A stretch of DNA of 64,000 bases from Comamonadaceae bacterium. GTDB lineage: Bacteria > Pseudomonadota > Gammaproteobacteria > Burkholderiales > Burkholderiaceae_C. The stretch is from positions 62,001-126,000 of the forward strand of contig JAIYCB010000026.1 in assembly GCA_027488215.1 (NCBI GenBank). The letters run 5' to 3'. Both the position numbers and the translations under genes were made by a program. Below, in pieces: positions 8,417-18,328 of this stretch; the stretch's first letter is position 1, and the number at the start of each line of letters is the position of its first letter. The notes beneath the pieces were generated by a model. It searched no databases. It saw only the letters and a list, made by a program, of their open reading frames with translations, and was not told the origin of the DNA.

Positions 8417-10048
8417 GTGAACTCCACTTGGATCAGTTTGGGCGTACTGGCTTTTTTGGCACCCAGCCTTCATCGGCGCATTCAACTCTCGCGTGCCAAG
8501 CACCGCTCGCTGGCAGGGCACTCGCGCATGGCCAAGCGGCTGGCCCGCTGGTTGCCGGGCTACAGCTTCGATGAGAATGAATTTTTCGGCTGCGATGGTG
8601 CCCCCGCAGACATTCAAGCGCAACGTCGGAGGGCATTTTTTGCCTTGGGCCACACGCTGCAAACGCGCCACCGCCTGAGCATCGAGGCGACTGCGACGGC
8701 ACGCGAAAACATCTCTGACATGCAATTCATTGCCGCCTACCGCGTGCCCTTTCAGTTCAGCCCTGTGGTGCGCGAGCATCTGAAGGTCGGCTCTTTTTTG
8801 CAATCGGCCCATGGCGTCTTCGTCACCGACCTGGACGGTCAGGTTTTTTACGACCTGACCGGCTCTTATGGTGTGAATGTGTTTGGCGCTGACTTTTATA
8901 AACGCACCATGGCCGAGGGCATGGCCCGCACCCAAGCGTTGGGCCCAGTGCTGGGTTCTTACCACCCCGTGGTGTCCGACATCGCCAATCGCCTCAAAGC
9001 CATTTCCGGACTGGACGAGGTGTCGTTTCACATGTCGGGCACCGAAGCCGTGATGCAAGCTGTGCGCCTGGCCCGCTACCAAACGCGCCGCAAAAACATC
9101 GTGCGTTTTTGCGGTGCTTACCACGGCTGGTGGGAAGACGTGCAACCCGGCCCAGGCAACCCGATGCCACCGCGCGAAACCTATACCCTGAGCGACATGA
9201 GCGAGCGCAGTTTGCAAGTCTTGCGCACCCGCAAGGACATTGCCTGCGTGCTGATCAACCCGCTGCAGGCACTGCACACCAACGTGAACGCTCCCGGCGA
9301 CTCGACCCTGGTGGACAGCAGCCGAAGCGCTGCATATGACCGGGAGGCTTACACAGCTTGGCTCAAGGCTTTGCGCCAAGTCTGCACCGAACGCGGCATT
9401 GCCTTGATTTTTGACGAGGTCTTTTTGGGGTTCCGCCTGGCCGCAGGCGGCGCGCAAGCTTACTTTGGCGTGCAGGCGGACTTGGTCACATATGGCAAAA
9501 CCCTGGGCGGTGGATTCCCCGTCGGCGTGGTGTGCGGCAAGCGCGAATGGATGCGTCGCTTCAATGAAAAACGACCAGCCGACATATGTTTTGCGCGCGG
9601 CACCTTCAACGCACACCCTGCAGTCATGGGTGCGATGTCGGTCTTTCTTGAACAACTGGAAACCCCCGAGATCAAAGCCATTTACGAAGGCTTGGATGAA
9701 CGCTGGAATGCACGGGCCAAGCAATTCAACAGCACCATGCAATCGCATGGTTTGCCCCTGCAAGCGGCCAACATGTCGAGCGTATGGACACTCTTTTACA
9801 CCCAGCCCAGCCGTTACAACTGGATGCTGCAGTACTACCTCAGGGTGCATGGATTGGCGCTCAGCTGGGTGGGAACAGGTCGGTTGATCTTCAGCCTCAA
9901 CTACAGCGACGCCGACTTTGAAGCGGTGCTTCAAAAGTTTGTCTTGGCTTGTCAAGACATGAAGCGAGATGGTTGGTGGTGGCATGGCCCCGAGATCACC
10001 AACAAATCCATCCGCCGCAGCATCCTGAAAGAAACGCTGTTTCGCTGA
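8417..10048 (+). CDS. class III PLP aminotransferase, glutamate-1-semialdehyde-aminomutase-like, with N-terminal extension
   Basis: 543 residues, about 110 longer than typical HemL. The C-terminal 430 residues carry FHMSGTEAVMQAVRLAR, an AYHGWW segment, IFDEVFLGFR and the PLP-lysine motif YGKTLGGGFPVG. The first 75 or so residues, with a hydrophobic start (LGVLAFLAP) and basic stretch, are not part of standard HemL. A GTG start is supported by AAGGAA at 8405-8410. Tetrapyrrole HemL is normally a separate housekeeping gene, so this is probably a specialised aminotransferase or mutase. The divergent psd neighbour hints at lipid metabolism, but substrate and pathway are unknown. Confidence 0.78.
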   Translation: MNSTWISLGVLAFLAPSLHRRIQLSRAKHRSLAGHSRMAKRLARWLPGYSFDENEFFGCDGAPADIQAQRRRAFFALGHTLQTRHRLSIEATATARENISDMQFIAAYRVPFQFSPVVREHLKVGSFLQSAHGVFVTDLDGQVFYDLTGSYGVNVFGADFYKRTMAEGMARTQALGPVLGSYHPVVSDIANRLKAISGLDEVSFHMSGTEAVMQAVRLARYQTRRKNIVRFCGAYHGWWEDVQPGPGNPMPPRETYTLSDMSERSLQVLRTRKDIACVLINPLQALHTNVNAPGDSTLVDSSRSAAYDREAYTAWLKALRQVCTERGIALIFDEVFLGFRLAAGGAQAYFGVQADLVTYGKTLGGGFPVGVVCGKREWMRRFNEKRPADICFARGTFNAHPAVMGAMSVFLEQLETPEIKAIYEGLDERWNARAKQFNSTMQSHGLPLQAANMSSVWTLFYTQPSRYNWMLQYYLRVHGLALSWVGTGRLIFSLNYSDADFEAVLQKFVLACQDMKRDGWWWHGPEITNKSIRRSILKETLFR

Positions 10049-10054
10049 TAAACC

Positions 10055-10083
10055 CCCGGTTCACTGTAGACCAGTGAACCGGG
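10055..10083. terminator. bidirectional hairpin between convergent genes
   Basis: A perfect 12-bp stem (CCCGGTTCACTG / CAGTGAACCGGG) with a 5-base loop sits between the aminotransferase stop and the end of the convergent membrane-protein gene. There is no clear T-tract on either side, so termination is likely but not certain. Confidence 0.6.
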
Positions 10084-10094
10084 CTCTTGGACGC

Positions 10095-10703
10095 TCAGCG
10101 GCCAGTTTGAAACTTGCTGTCAGCGAAGCGTTCGCCCCGCAACAACTGCCAAGGTGCCTTGTGGTACAGGTAAATGTCGTGAAAGGGATCGGTAATGATC
10201 TTGGTCATCCAGACCAGACCGGTTTGTACGTCGTGCAGAAAGAACAAATGCACCGTGCGAAACAGCAAAGCCGCAGCACCCAAGTAAAGCCAGGCGTAAC
10301 CCACGGCACGTAAAAATTCAAACCAGGTTTCATGTACAGGCAATAAGCCCATGAAGCCGGGGTTCATGTAGATGGCCAACGGCAACAAGGCCCAGACACT
10401 CAAGAGCACCACCTTGCGACGCAAGTTATATCCCACCTTGATCTCTTCTTTGTAGTCGTTGGTGGCTTCGTTGACGTGGTCATAGCCCAGTGGTTCGAAG
10501 AAGAAATGACCCGCTTGCCTAGAGGTCATGGAGACCATCCAAGCCAAAATTGCAGCCAAGGCCGGATCGATCAACAACATCCCGTAAGCCACCACAAAAG
10601 CCATGGCACTGAGCAAGTGCAAGGACTGGTTGATCCGGCAATGGTGGTAGTAACGGTGATCGTCCCAACGCTGCACTTCCAAAGCTTTCAAGAAATCTTT
10701 CAC
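10095..10703 (-). CDS. Mpo1-like (DUF962-type) integral membrane protein
   Basis: 202 residues from a GTG at 10701-10703 preceded by GAGGGG six bases upstream; longer in-frame starts lack such a site. A His-rich N-terminus (DHRYYHHCRINQSLHLL) and GHFFFEPLGYDH after two hydrophobic segments resemble the Mpo1/DUF962 family, in which His residues bind iron for alpha-oxidation of 2-hydroxy fatty acids in yeast. Four to five hydrophobic segments are visible. It is transcribed away from the GT4 gene. The bacterial role is not established and the family assignment is by motif only. Confidence 0.55.
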   Translation of the reverse strand: MKDFLKALEVQRWDDHRYYHHCRINQSLHLLSAMAFVVAYGMLLIDPALAAILAWMVSMTSRQAGHFFFEPLGYDHVNEATNDYKEEIKVGYNLRRKVVLLSVWALLPLAIYMNPGFMGLLPVHETWFEFLRAVGYAWLYLGAAALLFRTVHLFFLHDVQTGLVWMTKIITDPFHDIYLYHKAPWQLLRGERFADSKFQTGR

Positions 10704-10770
10704 AGAAACCCCTCTAGTTGAATATGTGAATATCATCATCAATTCGTGTGAAAAAACAGTGACACTGCTT

Positions 10771-10792
10771 TTGTCATCAAACTGTTAAAACC
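10771..10792 (+). promoter_or_regulatory. candidate PhoB box before the GT4 gene
   Basis: 11-mers TTGTCATCAAA and CTGTTAAAACC are in register with the PhoB consensus (second core is TTA instead of TCA). A GATAGA sequence at 10802-10807 could act as -10. The box ends 18 bp before the ATG, so the transcript would be nearly leaderless; this weakens the call. Confidence 0.45.
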
Positions 10793-10810
10793 TGCGTTCA
10801 CGATAGAGGC

Positions 10811-12016
10811 ATGCTTGATTCAGACAACGCGTCCTTTTTTGTCGAAAATTTTGTACCCGCAAATGCCCCGTTGCGCATTGCGGTGGTGACCGAGACCTGG
10901 CCACCTGAGGTCAACGGCGTTGCACTGACCCTTTCGCGCCTGATCCAAGAGCTGAGCCAACGCCAACACACGATACAGCTCATCCGTCCCAGACAAGACC
11001 GCCATGAAACCGAAAGCCATCGGGAAGGTTGGAGTGAACTGCTGCTCAAAGGCATGCCCATTCCGCGCTACCCCCAGCTCAAGCTGGGTTTTCCCAGCAA
11101 AAAGTCACTGATCAAGGCTTGGAGTCTGCAACGCCCCGATTTGGTCCACATCGCCACAGAGGGGCCCCTGGGTTGGTCAGCCCTGCAAGCGGCAAGGGTT
11201 TTGCGCTTGCCCATCACCTCTGACTTCAGAACCAATTTTCAAAGCTACAGCAAACACTATGGCGTCGGTTGGCTTCAAAAGCCCATCGTGGCTTACTTGC
11301 GCAAATTTCACAACCGCACCTTATGCACCATGGTGCCAACTCAGGCCATGCATGATCAGCTCAAGGTCTTGGGTTTTCAAAATCTTCAGGTTGTGGCGCG
11401 CGGCGTAGATACCCAGCTGTTTAACCCAGAAAAAAGAAGCGCAAGCTTGCGCAAGCAATGGCAAGTCGATGACAAGACCTTGGTGATCTTGTCAGTGGGA
11501 CGATTGGCAGCAGAAAAAAATCTGGACTTGACGGTCAAAACTTACCAAGCCTTGAAGCAAAACAACCGTTCAGTCAAACTGGTGTTTTGTGGTGATGGCC
11601 CCTACCGGGCCAAACTCCAGGCCGATTGCCCGGATGCCATCTTCATGGGCATGGCGACGCAAGCGCAATTGGCCGTGGCGTATGCCAGTGCCGATTTATT
11701 CATCTTCCCCAGCCTCACCGAAACCTTTGGCAATGTCACTTTGGAAGCCCTGGCCAGCGGCACCCCGGTTCTGGCGTTTGACTGCGCCGCCGCCAAAGAA
11801 GTCATTGAGGATGAACTCAATGGCTGGCTCGTTCCTGGTGAGGACGCGCAACGCTATGTCTTGCGCGCACTGGCCGTCACACAAAAGACTTCGACCTTGC
11901 AAGAGGCCAGACTGAACGCTTCGACAAGCATTCGTCAATGGGAGTGGTCAAGCATCGCCACGAAAGTGGAAAACCAGTTCCGTCAGGCCATGACGGATGC
12001 ACTAACTGCGCGTTGA
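10811..12016 (+). CDS. GT4 glycosyltransferase, Agt/SqdX/MgtA-like
   Basis: 401 residues with a GT-B fold. The N-terminal acceptor region begins VVTETWPPEVNGVALTLSRL, followed by HIATEGPLGW; the C-terminal nucleotide-sugar domain has SVGRLAAEKNLDL, FCGDGP and FPSLTETFGNVTLEA with the EX7E pattern. This subgroup includes sulfoquinovosyl- and glucosyl/glucuronosyl-diacylglycerol synthases (SqdX, Agt) and MgtA mannosyltransferases. It is related to the GT4 at 45.2 kb, sharing the VNGV and HIATEGPLGW motifs. A candidate PhoB box and nearby ugd (UDP-glucuronate) support a P-free glycolipid role. It overlaps the convergent lplT gene by 15 bp. Confidence 0.8.
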   Translation: MLDSDNASFFVENFVPANAPLRIAVVTETWPPEVNGVALTLSRLIQELSQRQHTIQLIRPRQDRHETESHREGWSELLLKGMPIPRYPQLKLGFPSKKSLIKAWSLQRPDLVHIATEGPLGWSALQAARVLRLPITSDFRTNFQSYSKHYGVGWLQKPIVAYLRKFHNRTLCTMVPTQAMHDQLKVLGFQNLQVVARGVDTQLFNPEKRSASLRKQWQVDDKTLVILSVGRLAAEKNLDLTVKTYQALKQNNRSVKLVFCGDGPYRAKLQADCPDAIFMGMATQAQLAVAYASADLFIFPSLTETFGNVTLEALASGTPVLAFDCAAAKEVIEDELNGWLVPGEDAQRYVLRALAVTQKTSTLQEARLNASTSIRQWEWSSIATKVENQFRQAMTDALTAR

Positions 12017-13243
12017 ATCCAGTTGGACTGCCTGGCGGCGCCATGGCAAAACGGCCATCCACAAAGGCAGCGACAAGCACAGCATCATGGCCAACAAGGA
12101 CCAATCCCAGGCCAGCAGAAGGCTGTAAAAACCCAGCATCACCAACACACTCAGATTTTCGTTGAAGCCCTGCACTGCAATCGAACGCCCAGGCGGCATG
12201 ATCTTGTGGCCCCGGTGTTGCAACAAAGCATTCATGGGCACCAACAACATGCCGCCTGCCCAGCCTGCCGCCAGCATCATGGGCACCGCCAGCCACAAGC
12301 TTTGTGTCAGGGCCAAAGCGGGCATCAAGCCAGCCAAGACCACGGCCCAGACCCTCTGCCTTCGGGCATGAAAGATGCGGCAGGTGAGCGCCGCCGTGAC
12401 TGCGCCACCGATCACCCCCAAAGCCACCAGACCCTGCAAATACGCCCCGGCTTGCAAAGTCAAGCCGGCCTGCGTCTGCGCCCACACCAGGACCAAGAAC
12501 TGCAGCACAGCACCCACGCCCCAGCTGAAAGTCGTGATCCGCAAAGAAACGCCCCCCAAGGGGTCTCGCCACAGGTTCAGGTGGTTACCCCAAAAAACCG
12601 ACCAACGAATATCTGACCAAGACCAGGCTGATTGCACAGGCGAGCGCAAGGCAGACATGCCACAGTTAAGACATGCAGAAATCAGATACAACAGGCAAAT
12701 CACGCCCAGACCAAAACCTATTTGAGTTTCAACCAGAAAGTCGGCTGCGATCAGAGCGAAAGCTCCCGGGAGTCCATCAACCTTCAAAAACCCTGTGCCC
12801 ATGAGCCAGCCACCCAGCACCACACCCCATAAAACAGAGAGAACCACCGACACCTCCAAAAAGGCATTGGCCTTGACCAAATTGGAAGAGGCTACGGTTT
12901 CTGTAAGCAAACCGTACTTTGCTGGGGCATACACAGAGGCCGCAAAACCAGTCAACGCAAAGGCCACCAATGGGCTCAAGCCTGTCCACAAAAAGACGAC
13001 CGACACCAACTTGAGCAAATTCATCGCCATCATGACGTGGCGTTTTTGAAAAGCATCGGCCACAGGCCCTACCACGCTGGCCAACACCACATAAGACAAA
13101 GTGAAGACCATTTTCAGCAAGGGTGCCCACCACGCGGGATACCCTTGCTCCTGCAAAAAGAAAATGCCCAGCAACAAGAAGGCGTTGTCGGCCAGCCCGC
13201 TGAAAAACTGGGCCAGGATCAAAAAAGCAAAGCCCTTAGGCAT
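12002..13243 (-). CDS. LplT-like lysophospholipid MFS transporter
   Basis: 413 residues, 10-12 hydrophobic segments. Early [13 protein letters not shown] and the [20 protein letters not shown] stretch are characteristic of LplT, the inner-membrane flippase that returns lysophospholipids to the cytoplasm for re-acylation by Aas. No Aas gene is in the window. The ATG overlaps the end of ugd by 8 bp, so the two are probably co-transcribed. In this setting it may deal with lysolipids formed during membrane remodelling; that link is inference. Confidence 0.8.
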   Translation of the reverse strand: MPKGFAFLILAQFFSGLADNAFLLLGIFFLQEQGYPAWWAPLLKMVFTLSYVVLASVVGPVADAFQKRHVMMAMNLLKLVSVVFLWTGLSPLVAFALTGFAASVYAPAKYGLLTETVASSNLVKANAFLEVSVVLSVLWGVVLGGWLMGTGFLKVDGLPGAFALIAADFLVETQIGFGLGVICLLYLISACLNCGMSALRSPVQSAWSWSDIRWSVFWGNHLNLWRDPLGGVSLRITTFSWGVGAVLQFLVLVWAQTQAGLTLQAGAYLQGLVALGVIGGAVTAALTCRIFHARRQRVWAVVLAGLMPALALTQSLWLAVPMMLAAGWAGGMLLVPMNALLQHRGHKIMPPGRSIAVQGFNENLSVLVMLGFYSLLLAWDWSLLAMMLCLSLPLWMAVLPWRRQAVQLDSTRS

Positions 13244-14669
13244 TCATGAATTCAGCAGCAACTGGCACTCGGGTCTGCAGATCAAAATCCATCAACTGTG
13301 CCAAATCATTGCGCCTGCCCACGCCTTGGTATGCCACACCCAACTCACTCAAGGCTTCAGGGTTGTATAGGTTTCTGCCGTCCAAAATGAAGGGCTTGCG
13401 CATCAGGGCTTTCATGGCCTCGAAATCCGGGTTATGGAAATTTTTCCACTCGGTCAATACCATCAAGGCATCAGCGCCCTCCAAGGCCTGCATGTCCGAA
13501 GCCGCTAATTCAAAGCGTTCCATCAGGTGTGGCTCTTGAGACAAATCGCAACGCAAAGCATCCAGGGCATGCGACCTGGCAACAGGGTCAAACGCACAGA
13601 CGTGGGCACCACGCATCAGCAATTGACGTATCACCACGCGGCTGGGTGCCTCGCGCATGTCATCTGTATTGGGTTTGAAAGCCAGCCCCCAAATCGCGAT
13701 TTTCCGGCCTGTCAAATCGGAGCCCATGCGCTGGACCAAGCGGTCCACCAAAATGGTTTTCTGCCGTTCATTGACCATCTCTGTGGCACTGACCACCGCC
13801 ATGCTGTGCCCGTGTGCCTTAGCGGTGTTGACCAAAGCCTGCGTGTCCTTGGGAAAGCAACTGCCTCCGTAGCCACAGCCCGCATACAAAAAACTGTGGC
13901 CAATGCGACTGTCAGCCCCAATGCCCCTGCGAATGTGATCCACATCCGCCCCCAGCTCATCGGCCAGGTTAGCCATTTCATTCATGAATGAAATACGCGC
14001 AGCCAACATGGCATTGGCCGCATATTTGGTCAACTCGGCACTGCGCACATCCATCCACACGGTGCGGGCATGGTGGCGGTTGAAGCTGGCATACAGATCA
14101 CCCATCATGCGTCGGCTACGGACATGGTGCAGACCCTCATTGACGCCAACCACAATCCTGTCTGGTCGCATGAAATCGTCAATGGCCGCCCCCTCTTTGA
14201 GGAACTCCGGATTGGAAACCACATCAAACAAATCCGACGACATGCCCCTGTGCACCAACTCATGCGCGATCGCAGCACGCACTTTGTCAGCCGTGCCCAC
14301 CGGCACCGTAGATTTGTTGACCACCAACTTGAAACCCTTCAGGTGCCGCCCAATGGTGGCCGCCACTGACAAAACGTGCCCCAAGTCGGCCGAACCATCT
14401 TCAGCCGGTGGCGTGCCTACGGCGATGAACAGGATGTCGCCATGCTCCACCGCCTCACAGGCATCACTGGTAAAGCGAATCCGGCCATCGGCACGATTGC
14501 GCGACAAAAGCTCCTTGAGGCCTGGCTCATAAATAGGGACCTCGCCGTCTTGCAAAGCACGGATTTTTTCTTCATCTTTGTCAAGGCACACCACCTTAAA
14601 ACCCAAGTCTGACAAGCATGCGCCTGTGACCAAACCCACATAACCCGAACCGATGACTGTGACACGCAT
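13236..14669 (-). CDS. ugd: UDP-glucose 6-dehydrogenase
   Basis: 477 residues. N-terminal NAD motif [15 protein letters not shown], substrate-domain [11 protein letters not shown] and the catalytic cysteine loop [14 protein letters not shown] are all intact, as is [16 protein letters not shown] in the C-terminal domain. It oxidises UDP-glucose to UDP-glucuronate in the cytosol. Uses in this window could be the UDP-glucuronate epimerase at 1-823 and Agt-like glucuronosyl-lipid synthases. It is followed by lplT (8-bp overlap) and preceded, after 92 bp, by phoR on the same strand. Confidence 0.95.
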   Translation of the reverse strand: MRVTVIGSGYVGLVTGACLSDLGFKVVCLDKDEEKIRALQDGEVPIYEPGLKELLSRNRADGRIRFTSDACEAVEHGDILFIAVGTPPAEDGSADLGHVLSVAATIGRHLKGFKLVVNKSTVPVGTADKVRAAIAHELVHRGMSSDLFDVVSNPEFLKEGAAIDDFMRPDRIVVGVNEGLHHVRSRRMMGDLYASFNRHHARTVWMDVRSAELTKYAANAMLAARISFMNEMANLADELGADVDHIRRGIGADSRIGHSFLYAGCGYGGSCFPKDTQALVNTAKAHGHSMAVVSATEMVNERQKTILVDRLVQRMGSDLTGRKIAIWGLAFKPNTDDMREAPSRVVIRQLLMRGAHVCAFDPVARSHALDALRCDLSQEPHLMERFELAASDMQALEGADALMVLTEWKNFHNPDFEAMKALMRKPFILDGRNLYNPEALSELGVAYQGVGRRNDLAQLMDFDLQTRVPVAAEFMNA

Positions 14670-14715
14670 GGCAAATCTCCAAGTTTGACTGCATGTTCCA
14701 CCTCAACCGTGAATC

Positions 14716-14737
14716 GATCGTGTCAATTTCATGAAGA
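14716..14737 (-). promoter_or_regulatory. weak candidate PhoB box before ugd
   Basis: On the minus strand the 11-mers TCTTCATGAAA and TTGACACGATC are in phase; the second resembles the TTGACAC half-site of the pstS box. It is located in the 92-bp gap between phoR and ugd. Read-through from phoR is an alternative explanation for co-regulation. Confidence 0.3.
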
Positions 14738-14761
14738 AATCACGACAACATGGGAGAGGGG

Positions 14762-16087
14762 TCACCCCAAGTCAACGACCACTCGGCTTTGTGGAAACAC
14801 CAACTTGAATGTAGATCCCTGACCCACCACGCTTTCAATCCGCAATTCGCCGCCATGGCGTTGCATGACGTGCTTGGTGATGGCCAGGCCCAAGCCTGTA
14901 CCTCCGGTTTCTCTCGAACGGCTGCGGTCCACCCGGTAAAAACGCTCTGCCAAACGCGGTAAATGCTCGGCCGCAATGCCAGGCCCGGTGTCATGGACGG
15001 CGAACACCAAGCCCTCTGCTGTCGTGGCCCAATGGATCTGGATTCGGCCACCCAAAGGGGTGTAGCGGATCGCATTGCTCACCAGATTGGAAACTGCACT
15101 CAACAACTCCGAGCGCGCGCCCAATAAATAAATATCGGGAACCGGTACAAAGTCCAATTGATGAACAGGCCCCTGACCTTTGCTGGCCATCCAGTCAGAA
15201 AATGCTTGCGCCTCGGTCGTCACTTGCAACATCAATGCCACCAAAGAAACTTTTTCCTGAGTGCTGGGCAACTGGCTGCCTTCAAGTTGCGACAGCATCA
15301 ACAAATCCGCCACCAAGGACTGCATGCGGTCCGATTGCGCAGACATGAGCTCCAGGTAGTGTTGGGTTTCCTCTGAGCCCAATGGGATGGACTGCAGGGT
15401 TTCCACAAACCCACTGAGCACCGTCAAAGGCGTGCGGATTTCATGCGAGACGTTGGCCACGAAATCGCGCCGCATGGCGTCGGCCTGCGCAACGGTCGTG
15501 ACATCACGACTCAAAAGAAGAGAGCGCCCTTCTCCATAGGCATGCAACTGCACCGACAGCTTTTGCCTGCTCACGACCGAACTGGCGCGACCGTCGATGA
15601 CCACCTCCGAGTCGTGGCTTTGCTGAGCAAAATACCGAGCAAACACCGGATCTCGCACCAAGTGCACGATGTGCTGCAGACGGTCCCTTTGTGCATCCAG
15701 ACCCAGATGCGCCGCAGCGGTGTCATTGCACCATTCGATCCGGGCTTGTTCATCCAGCAAGATCACACCATTGGGCGAGGCCTGAATGGCCTGCAAAAAA
15801 TCCTGCAGCTGTTTTTGGTGCACTGCAGCCAGCTTTTCCTGCTGTCGCAACAAGCGCTGCACCCGAACAGCAATTTCACGCCAAACACCCTGCCAAGGGG
15901 GGTCCTGGCGCAAAATCGGTGCACTCAACCAACGATCGAGGCGGTCCAACTTCCAAGATAGCGTTGCCGCATAGACAAACAAAGCCACCACGGCCGCCAG
16001 CAAAGCCCCAAAGATTTCACCCAGAAACCAACCAGGCACCCCCGCCAAGCCCACCACCCAGAGCATTTCGAGAAGCGAAAACAACAT
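14762..16087 (-). CDS. phoR: phosphate regulon sensor histidine kinase
   Basis: 441 residues. Two N-terminal hydrophobic segments (about 1-42) lack a large periplasmic domain, as in PhoR. A PAS-like region (about 98-205) precedes the H-box VSHEIRTPLTVLSGF, then the ATPase domain with NLVSNAIRYTP (N-box), DTGPGI (G1), FYRVDRSRSRETGGTGLGL (F/G2). It senses Pi through the Pst-PhoU complex and phosphorylates PhoB. It is the last gene of pstSCAB-phoU-phoB-phoR, 12 bp after phoB. Confidence 0.95.
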   Translation of the reverse strand: MLFSLLEMLWVVGLAGVPGWFLGEIFGALLAAVVALFVYAATLSWKLDRLDRWLSAPILRQDPPWQGVWREIAVRVQRLLRQQEKLAAVHQKQLQDFLQAIQASPNGVILLDEQARIEWCNDTAAAHLGLDAQRDRLQHIVHLVRDPVFARYFAQQSHDSEVVIDGRASSVVSRQKLSVQLHAYGEGRSLLLSRDVTTVAQADAMRRDFVANVSHEIRTPLTVLSGFVETLQSIPLGSEETQHYLELMSAQSDRMQSLVADLLMLSQLEGSQLPSTQEKVSLVALMLQVTTEAQAFSDWMASKGQGPVHQLDFVPVPDIYLLGARSELLSAVSNLVSNAIRYTPLGGRIQIHWATTAEGLVFAVHDTGPGIAAEHLPRLAERFYRVDRSRSRETGGTGLGLAITKHVMQRHGGELRIESVVGQGSTFKLVFPQSRVVVDLG

Positions 16088-16099
16088 GCAAACCTGGTA

Positions 16100-16795
16100 T
16101 CAAACAGAGGGTGTAGGAGTAAAACGGTAGCCAGCGCCACGCACGGTCTCGATCATGTTGCCAGCCTCGCCCAGCGACTCACGCAGACGCTTCACGTGCA
16201 CATCCACTGTGCGTTCCTCAATGTAAACATGGTCGCCCCAAACCTTGTCGAGCAAAGACCCTCGGCTGTGCACACGTTCTGGGTGGCGCATCAGGTACTG
16301 CAAGAGTTTGAACTCGGTGGGCCCCACCTTGAGTGGCTTCTCGGCCAGACTGACCCGATGCGTGTCGGCATCGAGCTGCAAATCGCCCATTTTGACCACG
16401 CCACCTGAAGACTCCGGCACGCGGCGACGCAGCACAGCACGAATGCGGGCCAACAACTCACGCGGCGAAAAAGGCTTGACGATGTAATCGTCTGCACCCG
16501 CATCCAACCCGGCCACCCGGTCAGACTCGTCACCTCTGGCGGTCAGCATCAAGATGGGCACGCCCTTGGTTCGTGACGATGAGCGCCATTTGCGCGCCAG
16601 GGCCAAGCCACTCTCGCCAGGCAGCATCCAATCGAGCAAGATGACATCCGGCAATACTTCGTCCAATTCGCGTTGCGCGGTTTCGGCATCAACCGCCCAC
16701 ACCGGTTGAAAGCCATTGTGCCTCAGATTCACCGCGATCAGTTCGGCGATGGCCGGCTCGTCCTCAACAATCAAAATACGAGGGGTGGTTCTCAT
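16100..16795 (-). CDS. phoB: phosphate regulon response regulator
   Basis: 231 residues. The receiver domain has the acidic pair (VEDEP), phospho-acceptor Asp in VILLDWMLPGESG, and KPFSPRELLARI. The C-terminal OmpR-type winged helix contains VGPTEFKLLQYLMRHPERV and YIEERTVDVHVKRLR, which matches PhoB. It binds 11-bp-repeat Pho boxes, many of which can be recognised in this window. The ATGA-type overlap with phoU (16792-16795) indicates coupled translation. Confidence 0.96.
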   Translation of the reverse strand: MRTTPRILIVEDEPAIAELIAVNLRHNGFQPVWAVDAETAQRELDEVLPDVILLDWMLPGESGLALARKWRSSSRTKGVPILMLTARGDESDRVAGLDAGADDYIVKPFSPRELLARIRAVLRRRVPESSGGVVKMGDLQLDADTHRVSLAEKPLKVGPTEFKLLQYLMRHPERVHSRGSLLDKVWGDHVYIEERTVDVHVKRLRESLGEAGNMIETVRGAGYRFTPTPSV

Positions 16796-17490
16796 TGGAC
16801 CGCTTTTTCAATCTCGGTCAAAGCGGTGTGACGCACATCGGCACCCTTGACCACATAGATGACAAACTCGGCGATGTTCTTGGCATGGTCACCGATGCGC
16901 TCGATCGCTTTGGCGACAAACATCAAGTCCAAGCTCGCAGAAATGGTACGTGGGTCTTCCATCATGTAGGTGACCAGCTTTCGCATAAAGCCGTTGAACT
17001 CCACGTCGATCAAATCGTCTTCCTTCAGAATGAGCAGCGCCGTGTTCACATCCAGACGGGCAAAAGCGTCGAGCGCCTTGCGCAACAAGCCGGTGGCCAG
17101 ATCGGCCGCCACCCGCAACTCGGACGATGGCAAATTGCGCGGACTGCCCTGCTCCCGGATCAGCTTGACCATGCGCGCGATGCGCTCGGCCTCATCGCCG
17201 GCTCGCTCAAGGTTACCCGTGATTTTGGAGATGGCCATCAGCAAACGCAAGTCGCGCGCAGTGGGCTGGCGACGCGCGATGATCGAAGCCAACTCGGCAT
17301 CGATCTCGACTTCCAGAGCATTGACCTGTCTTTCAGTTGCGATCACTTGATCGGCCACTTCGGAGCTGAACTGGGCCAGCGCATAGACGGCATGACGTGT
17401 TTGGGACTCGACCAGACCACCCAACTCCAGAACACGAGAAGAAACGCCAGTGAGCTCGGCGTCGAATTGACTTGAAATGTGTTTGTCCAT
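16792..17490 (-). CDS. phoU: phosphate transport/signalling regulator PhoU
   Basis: 232 residues of two PhoU helical bundles, with the metal-binding type motifs (GDEAERIARM and ERIGDHAKNIAE). It links Pst transport status to PhoR kinase/phosphatase balance. The ATG at 17490 is chosen because AGGAG lies 7 bases before it; an in-frame TTG at 17511 has none. It sits between pstB and phoB. Confidence 0.96.
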   Translation of the reverse strand: MDKHISSQFDAELTGVSSRVLELGGLVESQTRHAVYALAQFSSEVADQVIATERQVNALEVEIDAELASIIARRQPTARDLRLLMAISKITGNLERAGDEAERIARMVKLIREQGSPRNLPSSELRVAADLATGLLRKALDAFARLDVNTALLILKEDDLIDVEFNGFMRKLVTYMMEDPRTISASLDLMFVAKAIERIGDHAKNIAEFVIYVVKGADVRHTALTEIEKAVQ

Positions 17491-17503
17491 GAGGGTCTCC
17501 TGA

Positions 17504-18277
17504 TCAGCCAAAACGGCCAGTGATGTAGTCTTCGGTTTCTTGTTTGGCTGGCTTCATGAAAATCTGCTCAGTCTGGCCAAATTCAACCACCTCGCCCAAA
17601 TACATGTAGGCTGTGAAGTCAGACACGCGAGCGGCTTGCTGCATATTGTGCGTCACGATGGCCACGGTGTAATCTTTCTTCAACTCACTGACCAGCTCTT
17701 CCACCTTGGCGGTTGAAATCGGGTCCAAAGCCGAAGTGGGCTCGTCCAGCAAAATGACTTTGGGTTTGACGGCCACACTTCGGGCAATGCAAAGGCGTTG
17801 CTGCTGACCGCCAGACAGTGACAAACCGCTTTGGCCCAACTTGTCCTTAACTTCGTTCCAGATGGCGGCCTTGGTCAGAGCCGACTCAACGCGCTCGTCC
17901 ATGTCCGAGCGACTGAGGTTTTCATAAAGGCGCACACCAAAAGCGATGTTGTCGTAAATCGACATCGGGAACGGTGTGGGCTTTTGGAACACCATGCCGA
18001 TTTGGGCACGCAGCAAGTTCAGGTCTTGGCCTTTGTCCAGGATGTTCTGACCGTAAAAGTTGATCTGGCCCTCCGCACGCTGGCCGGGGTACAGGCTGTA
18101 CATGCGGTTGAGCGTGCGAAGCAAGGTCGACTTGCCGCAACCGGATGGGCCAATGAAGGCCGTCACGCGGTTTTCTGCAATGTCGAGGTTGACGTTTTTC
18201 AGGCCTTTGAATTTGCCGTAGTAAAAGTCCAAGTTGCGCACTTCGATGGCGTTGGAGGTCGGTGTCTTGTCAGGCAT
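17504..18277 (-). CDS. pstB: phosphate ABC transporter ATPase
   Basis: 257 residues. Walker [10 protein letters not shown], signature LSGGQQQR, Walker [13 protein letters not shown] and the switch His in [11 protein letters not shown] are all intact. It is the ATPase of the high-affinity PstSCAB phosphate importer. AGGAA precedes the ATG. The gap to pstA is 51 bp and the gap to phoU 13 bp. Confidence 0.97.
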   Translation of the reverse strand: MPDKTPTSNAIEVRNLDFYYGKFKGLKNVNLDIAENRVTAFIGPSGCGKSTLLRTLNRMYSLYPGQRAEGQINFYGQNILDKGQDLNLLRAQIGMVFQKPTPFPMSIYDNIAFGVRLYENLSRSDMDERVESALTKAAIWNEVKDKLGQSGLSLSGGQQQRLCIARSVAVKPKVILLDEPTSALDPISTAKVEELVSELKKDYTVAIVTHNMQQAARVSDFTAYMYLGEVVEFGQTEQIFMKPAKQETEDYITGRFG

Positions 18278-18328
18278 TTGGATTCCTGTGAATACAAAAA
18301 ATTTTGGAATTGGGATTTCAAATCTGCA

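Noticed and set aside
8390..9985. 531-residue minus-strand frame opposite the aminotransferase
   Set aside because: Antisense shadow; the plus-strand frame has intact PLP-enzyme motifs and a good ribosome site.
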